Shown here: positions 17,201 to 24,495 of the stretch, piece by piece
Position numbering within the stretch: the first letter of the stretch is position 1
Layout of the letters: every line of letters starts with the position of its first letter
Origin: Microbacterium yannicii PS01
GTDB taxonomy: Bacteria > Actinomycetota > Actinomycetes > Actinomycetales > Microbacteriaceae
DNA: 64,000 bases
Assembly: GCF_000304335.1 (NCBI RefSeq)
Contig: NZ_CAJF01000006.1
Location: 1-64,000, forward strand
Direction: 5' to 3'
Position numbers and translations under genes: made by a program
Notes under the pieces: model-generated
Database searches by the model: none
The model's input: the letters and a program-made list of their open reading frames with translations, nothing else
What the model was told of the DNA's origin: nothing

Positions 17201-17780
17201 ACCCGCGGTCGAGGACGGGGTTGTTCGCGTACTTCTGCCACGTGTAGCCGCCGTCGAGGCTGTACGCCAGCGACTGCGCTTGACGACCGGCGAGCGTCGG
17301 GTGAGCAGCCTCGTACGCGCTCGTGTAGATCGCGACGAGGGGTGGTTCGCCGCCCTCGCCGAAGCCCGACGTGTTGTTCTCGTCGATGACGACGGACCCC
17401 GAGAAGATGCTCTCGATCGCCTGGCCCTGCTCATTGAACGTCTGCGGGATCGCGATCGGCTGCTCGGTCCACGTGAGCAGGTCGCTGCTGGTCGCGTGCC
17501 CCCAGCTCATGTTGCCCCACCGGGTGCCGCTGGGGTTGTGCTGGAAGTACAGGTGATACACCCCGTCGGCGTAGACGAGACCGTTGGGGTCGTTCATCCA
17601 GTTCTCCTCCGGAGAGAAGTGCACCAGCGGGCGGTAAGGCTCATCGCCCGGCGGAACCTCCGCGGATGCTGCGGGGGTGGCCATGCCCAACGTCGTGATG
17701 AGGGCCATGGTCGCAGCGACCGCGACGGCCGTCTGCTTCTTCGTTCCTGGACGCAACCCGGCTCTCCGGTGGTGCGTCAT
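14268..17780 (-). CDS. Secreted GH32 fructan hydrolase (levanase/inulinase type), multidomain
   Basis: A 1170-residue exported enzyme. The signal peptide runs to about residue 40 (TPAASA). The GH32 five-bladed propeller shows all three acid blocks: WMNDPNG with nucleophile Asp64, FRDP with Asp199, and ECPDLF with acid/base Glu253. After about residue 315 the propeller is interrupted by about 325 residues of beta-sandwich sequence, then resumes at GRDYYATVSYF near 645. The GH32 C-terminal sandwich follows, then one fibronectin III domain, then two copies of the LWWGxNAT repeat shared with the secreted hydrolase at 6383. The start at 17780 has GAAGGA upstream. It probably cuts levan or inulin outside the cell to release fructose for the importer encoded divergently. 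Levan versus inulin preference is unknown. Confidence 0.93.
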   Translation of the reverse strand: MTHHRRAGLRPGTKKQTAVAVAATMALITTLGMATPAASAEVPPGDEPYRPLVHFSPEENWMNDPNGLVYADGVYHLYFQHNPSGTRWGNMSWGHATSSDLLTWTEQPIAIPQTFNEQGQAIESIFSGSVVIDENNTSGFGEGGEPPLVAIYTSAYEAAHPTLAGRQAQSLAYSLDGGYTWQKYANNPVLDRGSANFRDPKVFWYDGPAGQYWVMAAVEATDHKVVLYKSANLRDWEHLSDFGPANSTSGIWECPDLFELPVDGDPNNTKWVMVVNLNPGAVAGGSGGQYFVGEFDGTTFTSESTEGAQELPEGDVLAGFDNGSFDGWTVSNEPANHLNGPWGLEPAAGTLPGQNTVTGFVGAGLVNGFYDGDWPAGTLESPAFTVSDDYVNLLVGGGHHPHIAGSQLSNDPPAGASVFDFELPDGQTLADSGWQITGDFATDPARNPSTNGGDHYLGAKRLNTWEGGPRGDDNVGELLSPEFTLDGDFVSFLIGGGKRTDGTLQAELVVDGAVVRTKTGPESGALNWASWNVSEFAGEQAQVRIRDEATGGWGHLTFDHVVVGDVEAKLRSDETSVNLVVDGEVVRSATGSDSENLDWASWDVREFAGKRATVRVVDNNRGGWGHILIDQVMTSDAAAPTRLESYDWLDWGRDYYATVSYFGTPDRTTRIMQGWMNNWDYANDIPTSPWRSSMTLPREVTLTETSDGPRLTQKVVSQIDEQLETDVAQTRSDVAVTGDTALDLSGEVVKIDLTLQPGDADRAGIVVFGDDESGTRIGYDANTERVFVDRRDSGNVDFHPAFASVEDAPVALSDDGTVTLELYLDRASVELFAAEGRVTITDQVFPLAGADDITAWSEGGTAVIQAITVTPITPTMWKIPAPVDVPGAPTEVTATATADGATVAWTAPTEDGGAPVGEYRVYREGVDAPIATAATTAAPVTGLAPGTNARFAVSAVNSAGEGPRSGWSAAVVVPDGAAAAPAKGVLSHDNGRDTGLADGDYNVTMNLWWGQNATEFRLFENGVLVATVPLPYGGFSAQRASVPVSGKSNGTYVYTGELVNSQGVTATTTLKVKVSDAAPAKPVLSHDNHDGDGTFTLTANLWWGTNATSYRFLEGDAVIDEGVLAANTPGAQTAELDLVGAAKGKHVYRVEFTNAAGSTVSAPVTVTVRR

Positions 17781-17833
17781 CGTGGAGTCCTTCACTCGCT
17801 CTCCCTTGTGCGTGGTTGCGTGTGGCAACCGAC

Positions 17834-17847
17834 TGACATCGATGTCA
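17834..17847. promoter_or_regulatory. LacI-type operator O1, upstream of GH32 gene
   Basis: A perfect 14-bp palindrome, TGACATCGATGTCA, between the GH32 start codon and its likely -10 box. The same sequence with one change occurs at 18952-18965 and at 19028-19041, the other two control points of the locus. Repressor binding is inferred from the CG-centred symmetry and the adjacent LacI gene. Confidence 0.8.
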
Positions 17848-17861
17848 TGCGAACGGGAGCG

Positions 17862-17891
17862 ATGCTAGACACTGTCCAGCGGACAACGCAA
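17862..17891 (-). promoter_or_regulatory. Probable promoter of the GH32 gene
   Basis: Minus strand TTGCGT (17891-17886) and TAGCAT (17867-17862) are 18 bases apart. Operator O1 lies about 14 bases downstream of the -10 box, a typical position for repression. Box matches are moderate. Confidence 0.45.
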
Positions 17892-17937
17892 GAGCCGAGA
17901 ACGGATGCCGACAACGATGGCATGCGCCTCGCGGAGG

Positions 17938-18957
17938 CTACGAGGGGCGGATCTCTCCGCTACCGCGAGGGATGAGCGTAGTGGGGATGACCGTGTGGCG
18001 AGCCGGCCCGTTGTCGCCCTCGAGGCGCGCGAAGACGTGCTCGACGGCGACCCTGCCGATCTCGTAGGGGTGCTGCGCGACGACGGTCACGCCCGGCTCG
18101 AGAAGGTCGGCGAGCGGGATGTCGTCGAACCCGATCAGGGCGATCGCGCGCTGCAGGCCGGCGGCGCGCAGGGCGTGCACCGCACCGACGGTTACGAGGT
18201 TCTGTGCACTGAAGACAGCCGTCGGCCGGTCGGGGCCGGTCAGCAGGCGCGCCGTCGCCTCCTCGGAGGAAGCCGCGTCGTGGAGATCCATCACCGTGAT
18301 GGTCTCGGATGTCGGGATCCCGGCCTGGCCGATGGCCTCGAGGAACCCCTCGCGGCGCTCATGGGCGGTTTGCAGATCGCTGCGGTCCGCCAGCAGCGCA
18401 ATGCGCCGATGGCCGTGTGCGATCAGATGCGCCGTCGCCTCTGCCGCGCCCTCACGGTTGTCGCTGGTCACACTGTCGAGCTCGACGTCGATGGGCCGCC
18501 GGTCGACGAAGACCGCGGGGATGCCTCGGTCGCCGAGCGTCGTGACGTAGTCCGGTCGTGGTCGCGCCGTGGTGAGGACCAGTCCGTCCACGCGGCGCTG
18601 GAGGAATGCCCGGACGGCGGTCTCCTCCCTGCGCGGGTCATCGTCCAGGCTCGAGGCGAACACGGCGATGCCGCGCTCGACGGCGGCGTCTTCGACGGCG
18701 CGATGGATGGCGCCCGAGAACGGGTTGTCCACGCTGCCGACGAGCAGTCCCAGGGTCCGCGTGCGGCCGTCCATCCGGCGCAGGCTGCCGGCCTGGAGGT
18801 CGAGGTGATAGTCGAGTGCGCGCACCGCGGCGTTCACGCGCTCGGCGGTATCGGGTGCCACGTTCGGCTCGTTATTGAGCACGCGGGACACGGTCTTGAT
18901 TCCCACCCCGGCGAGGGCGGCAACCTGCTTCATGGTCACACGGGGTGAGTTCGACAT
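17938..18957 (-). CDS. LacI-family repressor of the fructan/fructose locus
   Basis: A 339-residue LacI/GalR regulator. The N-terminal HTH is RVTMKQVAALAGVGIKTVSR followed by VLNNEPNVAPDTAERV and the hinge. The effector domain has the periplasmic-binding-protein fold, with GLLVGSVDNPFS, DRRPIDVELDSVTSDN and GFDDIPLADLLEPGVT. The ATG at 18957 is used; a GTG three codons upstream at 18966 has a better-placed AAGGAG and is an alternative. It is divergent from the importer operon and next to the GH32 gene. Palindromes matching TGACATCGATGTCA lie over its own start region and in front of both neighbours, so it very likely controls all three units, with fructose or a phosphorylated fructose as the likely inducer (inference). 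Confidence 0.93.
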   Translation of the reverse strand: MSNSPRVTMKQVAALAGVGIKTVSRVLNNEPNVAPDTAERVNAAVRALDYHLDLQAGSLRRMDGRTRTLGLLVGSVDNPFSGAIHRAVEDAAVERGIAVFASSLDDDPRREETAVRAFLQRRVDGLVLTTARPRPDYVTTLGDRGIPAVFVDRRPIDVELDSVTSDNREGAAEATAHLIAHGHRRIALLADRSDLQTAHERREGFLEAIGQAGIPTSETITVMDLHDAASSEEATARLLTGPDRPTAVFSAQNLVTVGAVHALRAAGLQRAIALIGFDDIPLADLLEPGVTVVAQHPYEIGRVAVEHVFARLEGDNGPARHTVIPTTLIPRGSGEIRPS

Positions 18958-18965
18958 CGATGTCA
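18952..18965. promoter_or_regulatory. LacI-type operator O2, over the repressor start codon
   Basis: CGACATCGATGTCA, 13 of 14 bases identical to O1, spans the start codon of the LacI gene. This position suggests autoregulation by blocking transcription of its own gene. Confidence 0.7.
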
Positions 18966-18992
18966 CGGTTTGATTTCGCTCCTTGGTCGCAC

Positions 18993-19021
18993 TTGACACT
19001 AGCGAACGAGTCGACTAAATC
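18993..19021 (+). promoter_or_regulatory. Promoter of the sugar-importer operon
   Basis: A perfect TTGACA (18993-18998), exactly 17 bases, then TAAATC (19016-19021). The transcript would start near 19028, inside operator O3, and the first gene begins at 19072. This is one of the best-formed promoters in the window. Confidence 0.7.
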
Positions 19022-19027
19022 CTTAGT

Positions 19028-19041
19028 TGACATCGTTGTCA
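19028..19041. promoter_or_regulatory. LacI-type operator O3, upstream of the importer operon
   Basis: TGACATCGTTGTCA differs from O1 at one base. It sits 7 bases after the -10 box, overlapping the expected transcription start, so bound repressor would block initiation or early elongation. Confidence 0.78.
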
Positions 19042-19071
19042 TGTCGACGACGACCTGCCGAGAGGAATTCA

Positions 19072-20187
19072 ATGACGAATCATATGAAGGCGAAGCGCTC
19101 CGCGTTCACGTTCGCCGCGGTTTCCGCTGTGGCCATTCTGGGGCTCACGGGATGCGCGGGCAGCGGCGCAGCCGGTGGAAGCTCCGCGGATGCCGATGCC
19201 GACGGCATCGGTGTGTCGCTGATCGTGAAGACCAACTCCAACCCGTTCTTCGTGGCCATGCAGGAAGGCGCTCAGGCCGCGGCCGAAGAGAGCGGCGTCA
19301 ACCTGACGCTCGCCGCCGGCAAGGAGGATGGCGACGAGGACACCCAGATCCAGGCCATCGAGGCGGCGATCTCGAAAGGCGACGCGGGCATCCTGATCAC
19401 CCCGAACGGTCCCGCCGTGCTCGACGCCGTGCAGAAGGCACGCGACGCCGGCCTGTTCGTCATCGCGCTGGACACCGTGCCCGACCCCGCCGACGCGGTG
19501 GACATCACGTTCGCCACCGACAACTTCCTCGCCGGCCAGTACATCGGCCAGTGGACCGCAGAGACTCTTGCGGGAGAGGATGCCGTCATCGGCCTCATCG
19601 ATCTCTTCGACGACAAGGCCGTGAGCGTCGACTACAACCGCGACCAGGGCTTCCTCGACGGCATGGGCATCGACCTCGCCGACGAGACGGTGAACGGCGA
19701 CGAGGAGTCGACCGGCACCTACTCGGGCGGCCAAGGCGGCAGCTACACGATCGTCGGCAACGAAGCGTCGCAGGGCGCTGAGGACGGCGGCCGGACGGCG
19801 ATGGAGAACCTCCTCGCGAAGAACCCCGACATCAACGTCGTCTACACGATCAACGAGCCGGCCGCGTATGGCGCGCACCAGGCGCTCGAGGCCGCGGGCA
19901 AGAGCCCCGAGGACGTCATCGTCGTCTCGATCGACGGCGGGTGCGCCGGCGTCGGTCAGGTCGCTGACGGCATCATCGATGCGACGAGCCAGCAGTACCC
20001 GGTGAAGATGGCCGAGCTCGGAGTCGAGGCGATCGTCCAGCTGGTCGAGACCGGCACCGCACCCGAGACGTCTGACGGACTGGACTTCTTCAACACCGGC
20101 GTGGCACTGGTCACCGACAGCCCGGTCGACGGCGTCGAGTCCATCGACACGGCCGAGGCCGCAGAGATCTGCTGGGGCGGCGAGTAA
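19072..20187 (+). CDS. Sugar-binding lipoprotein of a ribose/fructose-type ABC importer
   Basis: A 371-residue substrate-binding protein of the periplasmic-binding 4 (RbsB/FrcB) type. A lipoprotein signal ends in LTGCAG with Cys near residue 24. The mature part opens with VSLIVKTNSNPFFVAMQEGA, the standard start of this fold, and contains ILITPNGPAVL, IALDTVPDP, GLIDL, VVYTINEPAAYGA and VSIDGGCAGV hinge and pocket segments. The start has AGAGGA five bases before the ATG. First gene of the operon binding protein, permease, ATPase, ABM-like protein and kinase, expressed from the promoter at 18993. The fructose assignment rests on the GH32 and PfkB context and FrcB likeness. Confidence 0.92.
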   Translation: MTNHMKAKRSAFTFAAVSAVAILGLTGCAGSGAAGGSSADADADGIGVSLIVKTNSNPFFVAMQEGAQAAAEESGVNLTLAAGKEDGDEDTQIQAIEAAISKGDAGILITPNGPAVLDAVQKARDAGLFVIALDTVPDPADAVDITFATDNFLAGQYIGQWTAETLAGEDAVIGLIDLFDDKAVSVDYNRDQGFLDGMGIDLADETVNGDEESTGTYSGGQGGSYTIVGNEASQGAEDGGRTAMENLLAKNPDINVVYTINEPAAYGAHQALEAAGKSPEDVIVVSIDGGCAGVGQVADGIIDATSQQYPVKMAELGVEAIVQLVETGTAPETSDGLDFFNTGVALVTDSPVDGVESIDTAEAAEICWGGE

Positions 20188-20291
20188 ACATCCCTCTCGA
20201 GTGAGGATGCCGCGTCCCGGCCCGCCCTGGCGCGGCATCCTTACCCCCCACCTCACGCGCGATGACGCGTCGTACCGACGGAAGTGAACCT

Positions 20292-21329
20292 GTGACCCAA
20301 CAACAAGTACCGCCCACCTCGACGCTCGACCTCGCGGCCGAGTTCCTTGACCGGCGTACACCGCTGGACCGCATCCGCGGTGTGCTCCACCGCTATCCCG
20401 CGATCAGCCCGGCCATCGTGCTGGTTCTCGCGATCATCGTGTTCGGGAGCATCAATCCCCGATTCTTCGCCCCGGCGAACCTGTCGCTCGTCCTCGACCA
20501 GGTGTCCGTCGTCGGCACGGTCGCCATCGCGCAGACCCTCATCATCCTCACCGCGGGCATCGACCTCTCCGTCGGCGCCGCGATGATCCTCGCCTCGATG
20601 GTCATGGCCCAGACGGCCTACCACAACGGGCTTCCGGCACCGCTGGCGCTCTTCGCCGGCCTGCTCGCAGCTCTTGCCGCGGGCGCACTGAACGGCTTCC
20701 TCGTCACGAGGGTCAAGCTGCCCCCGTTCATCGCGACGCTGGGCACGTTCAACGTCTTCGTCGCGCTCACACTTCTCTATAGCGGCGGGCAGACGATCCG
20801 GCGAGCCGAGATGCCGGAGCTCCTCACCTGGACAGGGACCGCGATCCCCCTCGGAGACGTGAGGCTCACCGTCGGCGTGATCATCATGCTCGTCCTCTAC
20901 GCCATCGTCGCGTACACACTCGGCCGGACCGCCTGGGGTCGCCACGTCTACGCGGTGGGCGACGACGCCGAGTCCGCGCGTCTCGCCGGCATCTCGACCG
21001 GGCGCGTGCTCATGAGCGTCTACATCGCCGCTGGAGCCGTACTCGCGGTCGCCGCGTGGATCCAGATCGGCCGATCGGGAGCAGCAAGCCCCAACGCCGG
21101 TGCCGACCTCAACCTCGACTCCATCACCGCCGTCGTCATCGGCGGCACGTCCCTCTTCGGCGGGCGCGGGTTGATCTGGGGCACCCTGCTGGGCGCCATC
21201 ATCGTCGGCGTCTTCCGCAACGGCCTCTTCCTCGCAGGCGTCGACGGTCTCTACCAGACGCTGGCCATCGGCATCCTGGTCATCGTCGCCGTCGCGGTGG
21301 ATCAGTGGATCAGAAAGGTACGCAAGTGA
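20292..21329 (+). CDS. Sugar ABC importer permease, RbsC/FrcC type
   Basis: A 345-residue inner-membrane permease with about eight to ten hydrophobic segments. The family core is clear: LIILTAGIDLSVGA (the EAA-like loop of ribose-type permeases), LNGFLVTRVKLPPFIATLGT, and GRHVYAVGDDAESARLAGI. The GTG at 20292 has GGAAG seven bases upstream; an ATG at 20262 lacks a ribosome site. The stop overlaps the GTG of the ATPase. It works with the binding lipoprotein before it and the single-domain ATPase after it, as in the fructose importer FrcABC of rhizobia (family knowledge). Confidence 0.92.
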   Translation: MTQQQVPPTSTLDLAAEFLDRRTPLDRIRGVLHRYPAISPAIVLVLAIIVFGSINPRFFAPANLSLVLDQVSVVGTVAIAQTLIILTAGIDLSVGAAMILASMVMAQTAYHNGLPAPLALFAGLLAALAAGALNGFLVTRVKLPPFIATLGTFNVFVALTLLYSGGQTIRRAEMPELLTWTGTAIPLGDVRLTVGVIIMLVLYAIVAYTLGRTAWGRHVYAVGDDAESARLAGISTGRVLMSVYIAAGAVLAVAAWIQIGRSGAASPNAGADLNLDSITAVVIGGTSLFGGRGLIWGTLLGAIIVGVFRNGLFLAGVDGLYQTLAIGILVIVAVAVDQWIRKVRK

Positions 21330-22126
21330 GCCTCATCCAAGACGCCGTCACCCCGGCGCCGACCCCACCGCAGACGCCCGTGCTCGAAGCACGGCGCCTG
21401 GTCAAGACGTTCGGCCGCGTCGTCGGCCTCGACGGCGTCAGCCTCCAGCTGCATGCCGGGGAAGTTCTCGCGATCATCGGCGACAACGGCGCAGGAAAGT
21501 CCACTCTCGTGAAGTGCCTGACGGGCGCCTACATCCCGGACGAGGGCACGCTGCTGCTCGACGGCCAGGAGGTGCACTTCAAGCGCCCGCAGGACGCGCG
21601 CGCGGCCGGGATCGAGACGGTCTACCAGAATCTCGCCGTCTCGCCCGCGCTGGATGTCGCCGCCAACCTCTTCCTCGGACGGGAACGGCGCAAGCCCGGC
21701 ATCGCCGGCTCCCTCTTCCGGGCTCTCGACAGATCGGGCATGCGCAAGGAGGCACGCGACGAGGTGCAGAGGCTGGGCATCTCGACCCTTCAGGACGTCA
21801 GCGTCGCGGTCGAGAATCTGTCCGGCGGCCAGCGCCAGGCGGTCGCCGTCGCACGCGCAGCGGCCTTCGGCTCGAAGGTCGTCGTCCTCGACGAGCCCAC
21901 GGCCGCTTTGGGGGTGCGCGAGTCGAACCAGGTGCTCGAACTGATCGGGCGGCTCCGCGAGCAGGGCGTTCCCGTCATCCTCATCTCGCACAATATGCCG
22001 CACGTCTTCCAGGTCGCCGACCGCATCCACATCCAGCGCCTCGGCAAGCGAGCGGCGACCATCACGCCGCAGTCGCACTCGATGACGGACGCGGTCGCCA
22101 TCATGACCGGCGCGGCGCAGGCATGA
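21326..22126 (+). CDS. Sugar ABC importer ATPase, single-domain FrcA type
   Basis: A 266-residue cytoplasmic ATPase. Walker A is GDNGAGKST, the signature is LSGGQRQ, Walker B is VVVLDEPTAALG, and the H-loop is ISHNM. It has one nucleotide-binding domain, like FrcA, not the double domain of RbsA/XylG. This supports a fructose-type importer. The GTG start overlaps the permease stop by four bases, and the stop overlaps the next ATG, so translation is coupled along the operon. Confidence 0.93.
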   Translation: MSLIQDAVTPAPTPPQTPVLEARRLVKTFGRVVGLDGVSLQLHAGEVLAIIGDNGAGKSTLVKCLTGAYIPDEGTLLLDGQEVHFKRPQDARAAGIETVYQNLAVSPALDVAANLFLGRERRKPGIAGSLFRALDRSGMRKEARDEVQRLGISTLQDVSVAVENLSGGQRQAVAVARAAAFGSKVVVLDEPTAALGVRESNQVLELIGRLREQGVPVILISHNMPHVFQVADRIHIQRLGKRAATITPQSHSMTDAVAIMTGAAQA

Positions 22127-22452
22127 CCGGCCTTCACGAAGGCGCCGTGGCCGAGGAGCCCGTCGTCCTCTACGCCGAGTTCACGGCGCGCGCCGATTCG
22201 GTCGCTGTGGTCGAAGGGCTCATCAGGGACTACGCGAAGAGCGTGAGCGCTGAGCCCGGCAACCTGCGGTTCGACATCTATCGACGGCAGGAGGAGCCGA
22301 CCCGGTTCTTCGTGTTCGAGATCTACCGGGATCGGGCGGCGTTCGAGGCCCACCTCGGTGCCGAGCCGGGGCGTGCGTTCAACGAGGTGCTCGTGGAGCA
22401 CATCGAGGGCGCAGGGAGCGATCTGCGCTTCCTGACCCCGGTCCCGCGATGA
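22123..22452 (+). CDS. ABM-fold protein (quinol monooxygenase YgiN-like) in the fructose operon
   Basis: A 109-residue protein of the antibiotic-biosynthesis-monooxygenase (dimeric alpha+beta barrel) superfamily. Typical segments are VVLYAEFTARADSVAVVEGLI, PGNLRFDIYRRQEEPTRFFVFEIYRDRAAFEAHL and FNEVLVEHI, the last being a conserved position of the fold. It starts inside the ATPase stop and ends inside the kinase start, so it belongs to the operon translation chain. A quinol or antibiotic oxygenase makes little sense between a sugar importer and a sugar kinase. The fold is also used by sugar mutarotases such as RhaM, so a fructose anomer-converting role is a reasonable guess. Nothing in the sequence proves it. 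Confidence 0.85.
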   Translation: MTGLHEGAVAEEPVVLYAEFTARADSVAVVEGLIRDYAKSVSAEPGNLRFDIYRRQEEPTRFFVFEIYRDRAAFEAHLGAEPGRAFNEVLVEHIEGAGSDLRFLTPVPR

Positions 22453-23354
22453 GCGCGGACGAAGCGCGCCCGGCCGTGCGCGATGTGCTCGTGATCGGCG
22501 AGGCGCTCATCGACGTCGTCGACGACGGGACCGTGGCCATCGAGCACGTAGGAGGAAGCCCCGCCAATGTCGCGCTCGGGCTCGGACGCCGCGGGGTGTC
22601 CGTCTCGCTGCTGACGCAGGTGGCGGACGACGCGCGCGGCCGCGCCATCGCCGAGCACCTGCGGGCCTCCGGTGTCGTGGTGCTGCCCGAGTCGTTGGTC
22701 GGGGCCGCTACGTCGGTGGCCGCAGCCGAGATCGACGCGGACGGCCACGCGGAGTACACCTTCGACGTCCATTGGGACCGTTTCGAGCAACCCTCGACGG
22801 CCGCGCGGATCGTCCACACCGGTTCGATCGCCGCGTTCATGGAGCCGGGAGCGTCGTCGGTGCTGCGCGCACTCCAGCAAGCGGATGCCGCGGAGATCAC
22901 GTTCGACCCGAACATCCGGCCGGACCTCGTCGGAGAGCACACGGAGACCGTCGCCACCTTCGAGGCGATCGCGCGCCTGGCCACGGTCGTGAAGCTGAGC
23001 GACCAGGATGCATCGTGGCTGTACCCAGGTCTCTCCGTCGAGGCTGCCGTCGATGCGGTCCTGCAGCTCGGCCCTCGCCTCGTCGTCATGACGCTCGGCG
23101 CAGCCGGCGCGATCATGGCGAGCGGCGCCGGGCGCGTCAGGGTGCCTGCGACCGCGGTCGATGCGGTCGACACGATCGGCGCCGGCGACACCTTCATGGC
23201 GTCGCTGATCCACTCGCTGCTCGAGCGAGGAAGCGCCGACCTGCGACGCCACGACCTGGAGGAGTTCGGGCAGGCGGCTGCCCGCGCCGCCGCCATCACG
23301 GTCTCGCGAGCGGGAGCCGATCTGCCCTGGAAGCGTGAACTGGAGCCCGCCTGA
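22449..23354 (+). CDS. PfkB-family sugar kinase, probable fructokinase
   Basis: A 301-residue ribokinase-fold kinase. The N-terminal VLVIGEALIDVVDDG and GGSPANVALGLGRRG segments bind sugar. The C-terminal signature DTIGAGDTFMASL carries the catalytic Asp and the anion hole, and TFDPNIRP is typical of fructokinases. The ATG overlaps the preceding stop. Last gene of the importer operon, it would phosphorylate the imported hexose; with a GH32 enzyme in the same regulon, fructose is the likely substrate (inference). No terminator was identified in the 68 bases before the convergent lipoprotein gene. Confidence 0.92.
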   Translation: MSADEARPAVRDVLVIGEALIDVVDDGTVAIEHVGGSPANVALGLGRRGVSVSLLTQVADDARGRAIAEHLRASGVVVLPESLVGAATSVAAAEIDADGHAEYTFDVHWDRFEQPSTAARIVHTGSIAAFMEPGASSVLRALQQADAAEITFDPNIRPDLVGEHTETVATFEAIARLATVVKLSDQDASWLYPGLSVEAAVDAVLQLGPRLVVMTLGAAGAIMASGAGRVRVPATAVDAVDTIGAGDTFMASLIHSLLERGSADLRRHDLEEFGQAAARAAAITVSRAGADLPWKRELEPA

Positions 23355-23422
23355 GTTCTCCGCCCGCATCCGATCCGCGGCGATGCGTGCGAGACAGCCG
23401 CCTCCAGCCGTCGCCGCTCAAG

Positions 23423-24061
23423 TCATCCACCCGGTCCGACCGGATCGACCGGCGCACCGTCGCCGGTATCGGGCAAGTCGCCACGCTCTACTGGAGCGGC
23501 GGGGACGTCGGGAACGTCGGAGAAGAGGAGCTCCAGTTCGGCATCCGACGGCACGCGCACGGCCTTCGCTGCTGCAAGGAGTTCCGCGGGCGGGGCGTTG
23601 TTCATGCCGGTCACTTGGATCAGCACATCGTCGCGGACCGCGATGTACTCGTCGACGCCGCCCCCTGATCGATGCCAGACGCCATCCTCATCAGTGCACG
23701 TCACCGGATCGGCGGGTGCATCCCACAGCGGTGTCTCGACGCAGGACGCCGCCGTGAGCTCACCCCGGTCCGTCCGGATCGTCACCATGGCGCCCGTGCT
23801 CTCGTTGTACCACGTGGCCGACATCCCGTCATCGGCGCCAGGGCCGACCGACTGCGGCGCCAGACTGTAACCGTCGACCGTGGTGGTATAGACGAGTTCA
23901 GGCGCGATGCCGACTGCGCTCGCGCGCTCTGCGATCGAGTGCGGGTCAGCGGCGCCCATGCCCGGTTCCACCGATGCGCAACCGCCGAGAGACACGGTCA
24001 GGACGACGGCGGCCGTCACGACAACCGAAGCGATGGCGCGGAATGGACGTGGTCGACGCAT
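23423..24061 (-). CDS. Hypothetical exported lipoprotein
   Basis: A 212-residue protein of unknown function. The ATG at 24061 is preceded by AGGAAGGA. A basic start (MRRPRPFR), a hydrophobic segment and a lipobox LGGC near residue 27 make it a lipoprotein anchored outside the membrane. The mature part contains a paired-Cys region (SCVETPLWDAPADPVTC) that could form a disulfide, and a Pro/Asp-rich C-terminus (DLPDTGDGAPVDP). No family recognised. It converges on the PfkB kinase gene. Confidence 0.75.
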   Translation of the reverse strand: MRRPRPFRAIASVVVTAAVVLTVSLGGCASVEPGMGAADPHSIAERASAVGIAPELVYTTTVDGYSLAPQSVGPGADDGMSATWYNESTGAMVTIRTDRGELTAASCVETPLWDAPADPVTCTDEDGVWHRSGGGVDEYIAVRDDVLIQVTGMNNAPPAELLAAAKAVRVPSDAELELLFSDVPDVPAAPVERGDLPDTGDGAPVDPVGPGG

Positions 24062-24213
24062 GACAGCATCCTTCCTCACGTGCACGACGGTGACACCGTG
24101 ACACGGCTCTGCGGCGAACAGTGCCGGCCCCGCATCCGCTTCGGCCGGTGTTCCTCACTCGAAGCATGGGTTGAGCCATCGTCTGCCAGAAAGGGGTCGG
24201 CTAGCATTCGGGG

Positions 24214-24441
24214 ATGACCAACCCGGCTCCGATCGAGGACGTCCCGATCGGCGGCGAGGGCATCCGCCTCGGGCAGTTCGTGAAGTTCGCCGGTCTTCTC
24301 GACTCTGGCGGGAACGTCAAAGAAGCCATCATCGATGGCTATGTGACGGTGAACGGCGAGGTGGATCGTCGCCGCGGACGCCAGCTGCAGGTCGGCGACG
24401 TCGTCAGCTTCGAGGGACGCACGGTCCGCGTCTGCTCATGA
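24214..24441 (+). CDS. S4-domain RNA-binding protein, YbcJ-like
   Basis: A 75-residue protein made of one S4 RNA-binding fold. The pattern IRLGQFVKFAGLLDSGGNVK, IDGYVTVNGEVDRRRGRQL and VGDVVSFEG follows the S4 alpha-L motif, with basic RRRGRQ at the RNA face. Stand-alone S4 proteins of this size (YbcJ/RlbA type) bind structured RNA; the target here is unknown. It is monocistronic between a lipoprotein and a zinc-finger protein gene. Confidence 0.87.
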   Translation: MTNPAPIEDVPIGGEGIRLGQFVKFAGLLDSGGNVKEAIIDGYVTVNGEVDRRRGRQLQVGDVVSFEGRTVRVCS

Positions 24442-24495
24442 GGGACGGCGGGCTCCCTGTTTCACCGCGCCGCTGCCGTCACTACGATCTGACGC

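Noticed and set aside
22123..22452. Antibiotic biosynthesis monooxygenase role
   Set aside because: No biosynthetic genes nearby; the operon is a sugar importer and kinase. Kept only as a fold name.
13883..23354. An integrated island starting at tRNA-Ser
   Set aside because: No integrase, no second tRNA 3' copy and no compositional break; the fructan locus has the same codon use as its surroundings.
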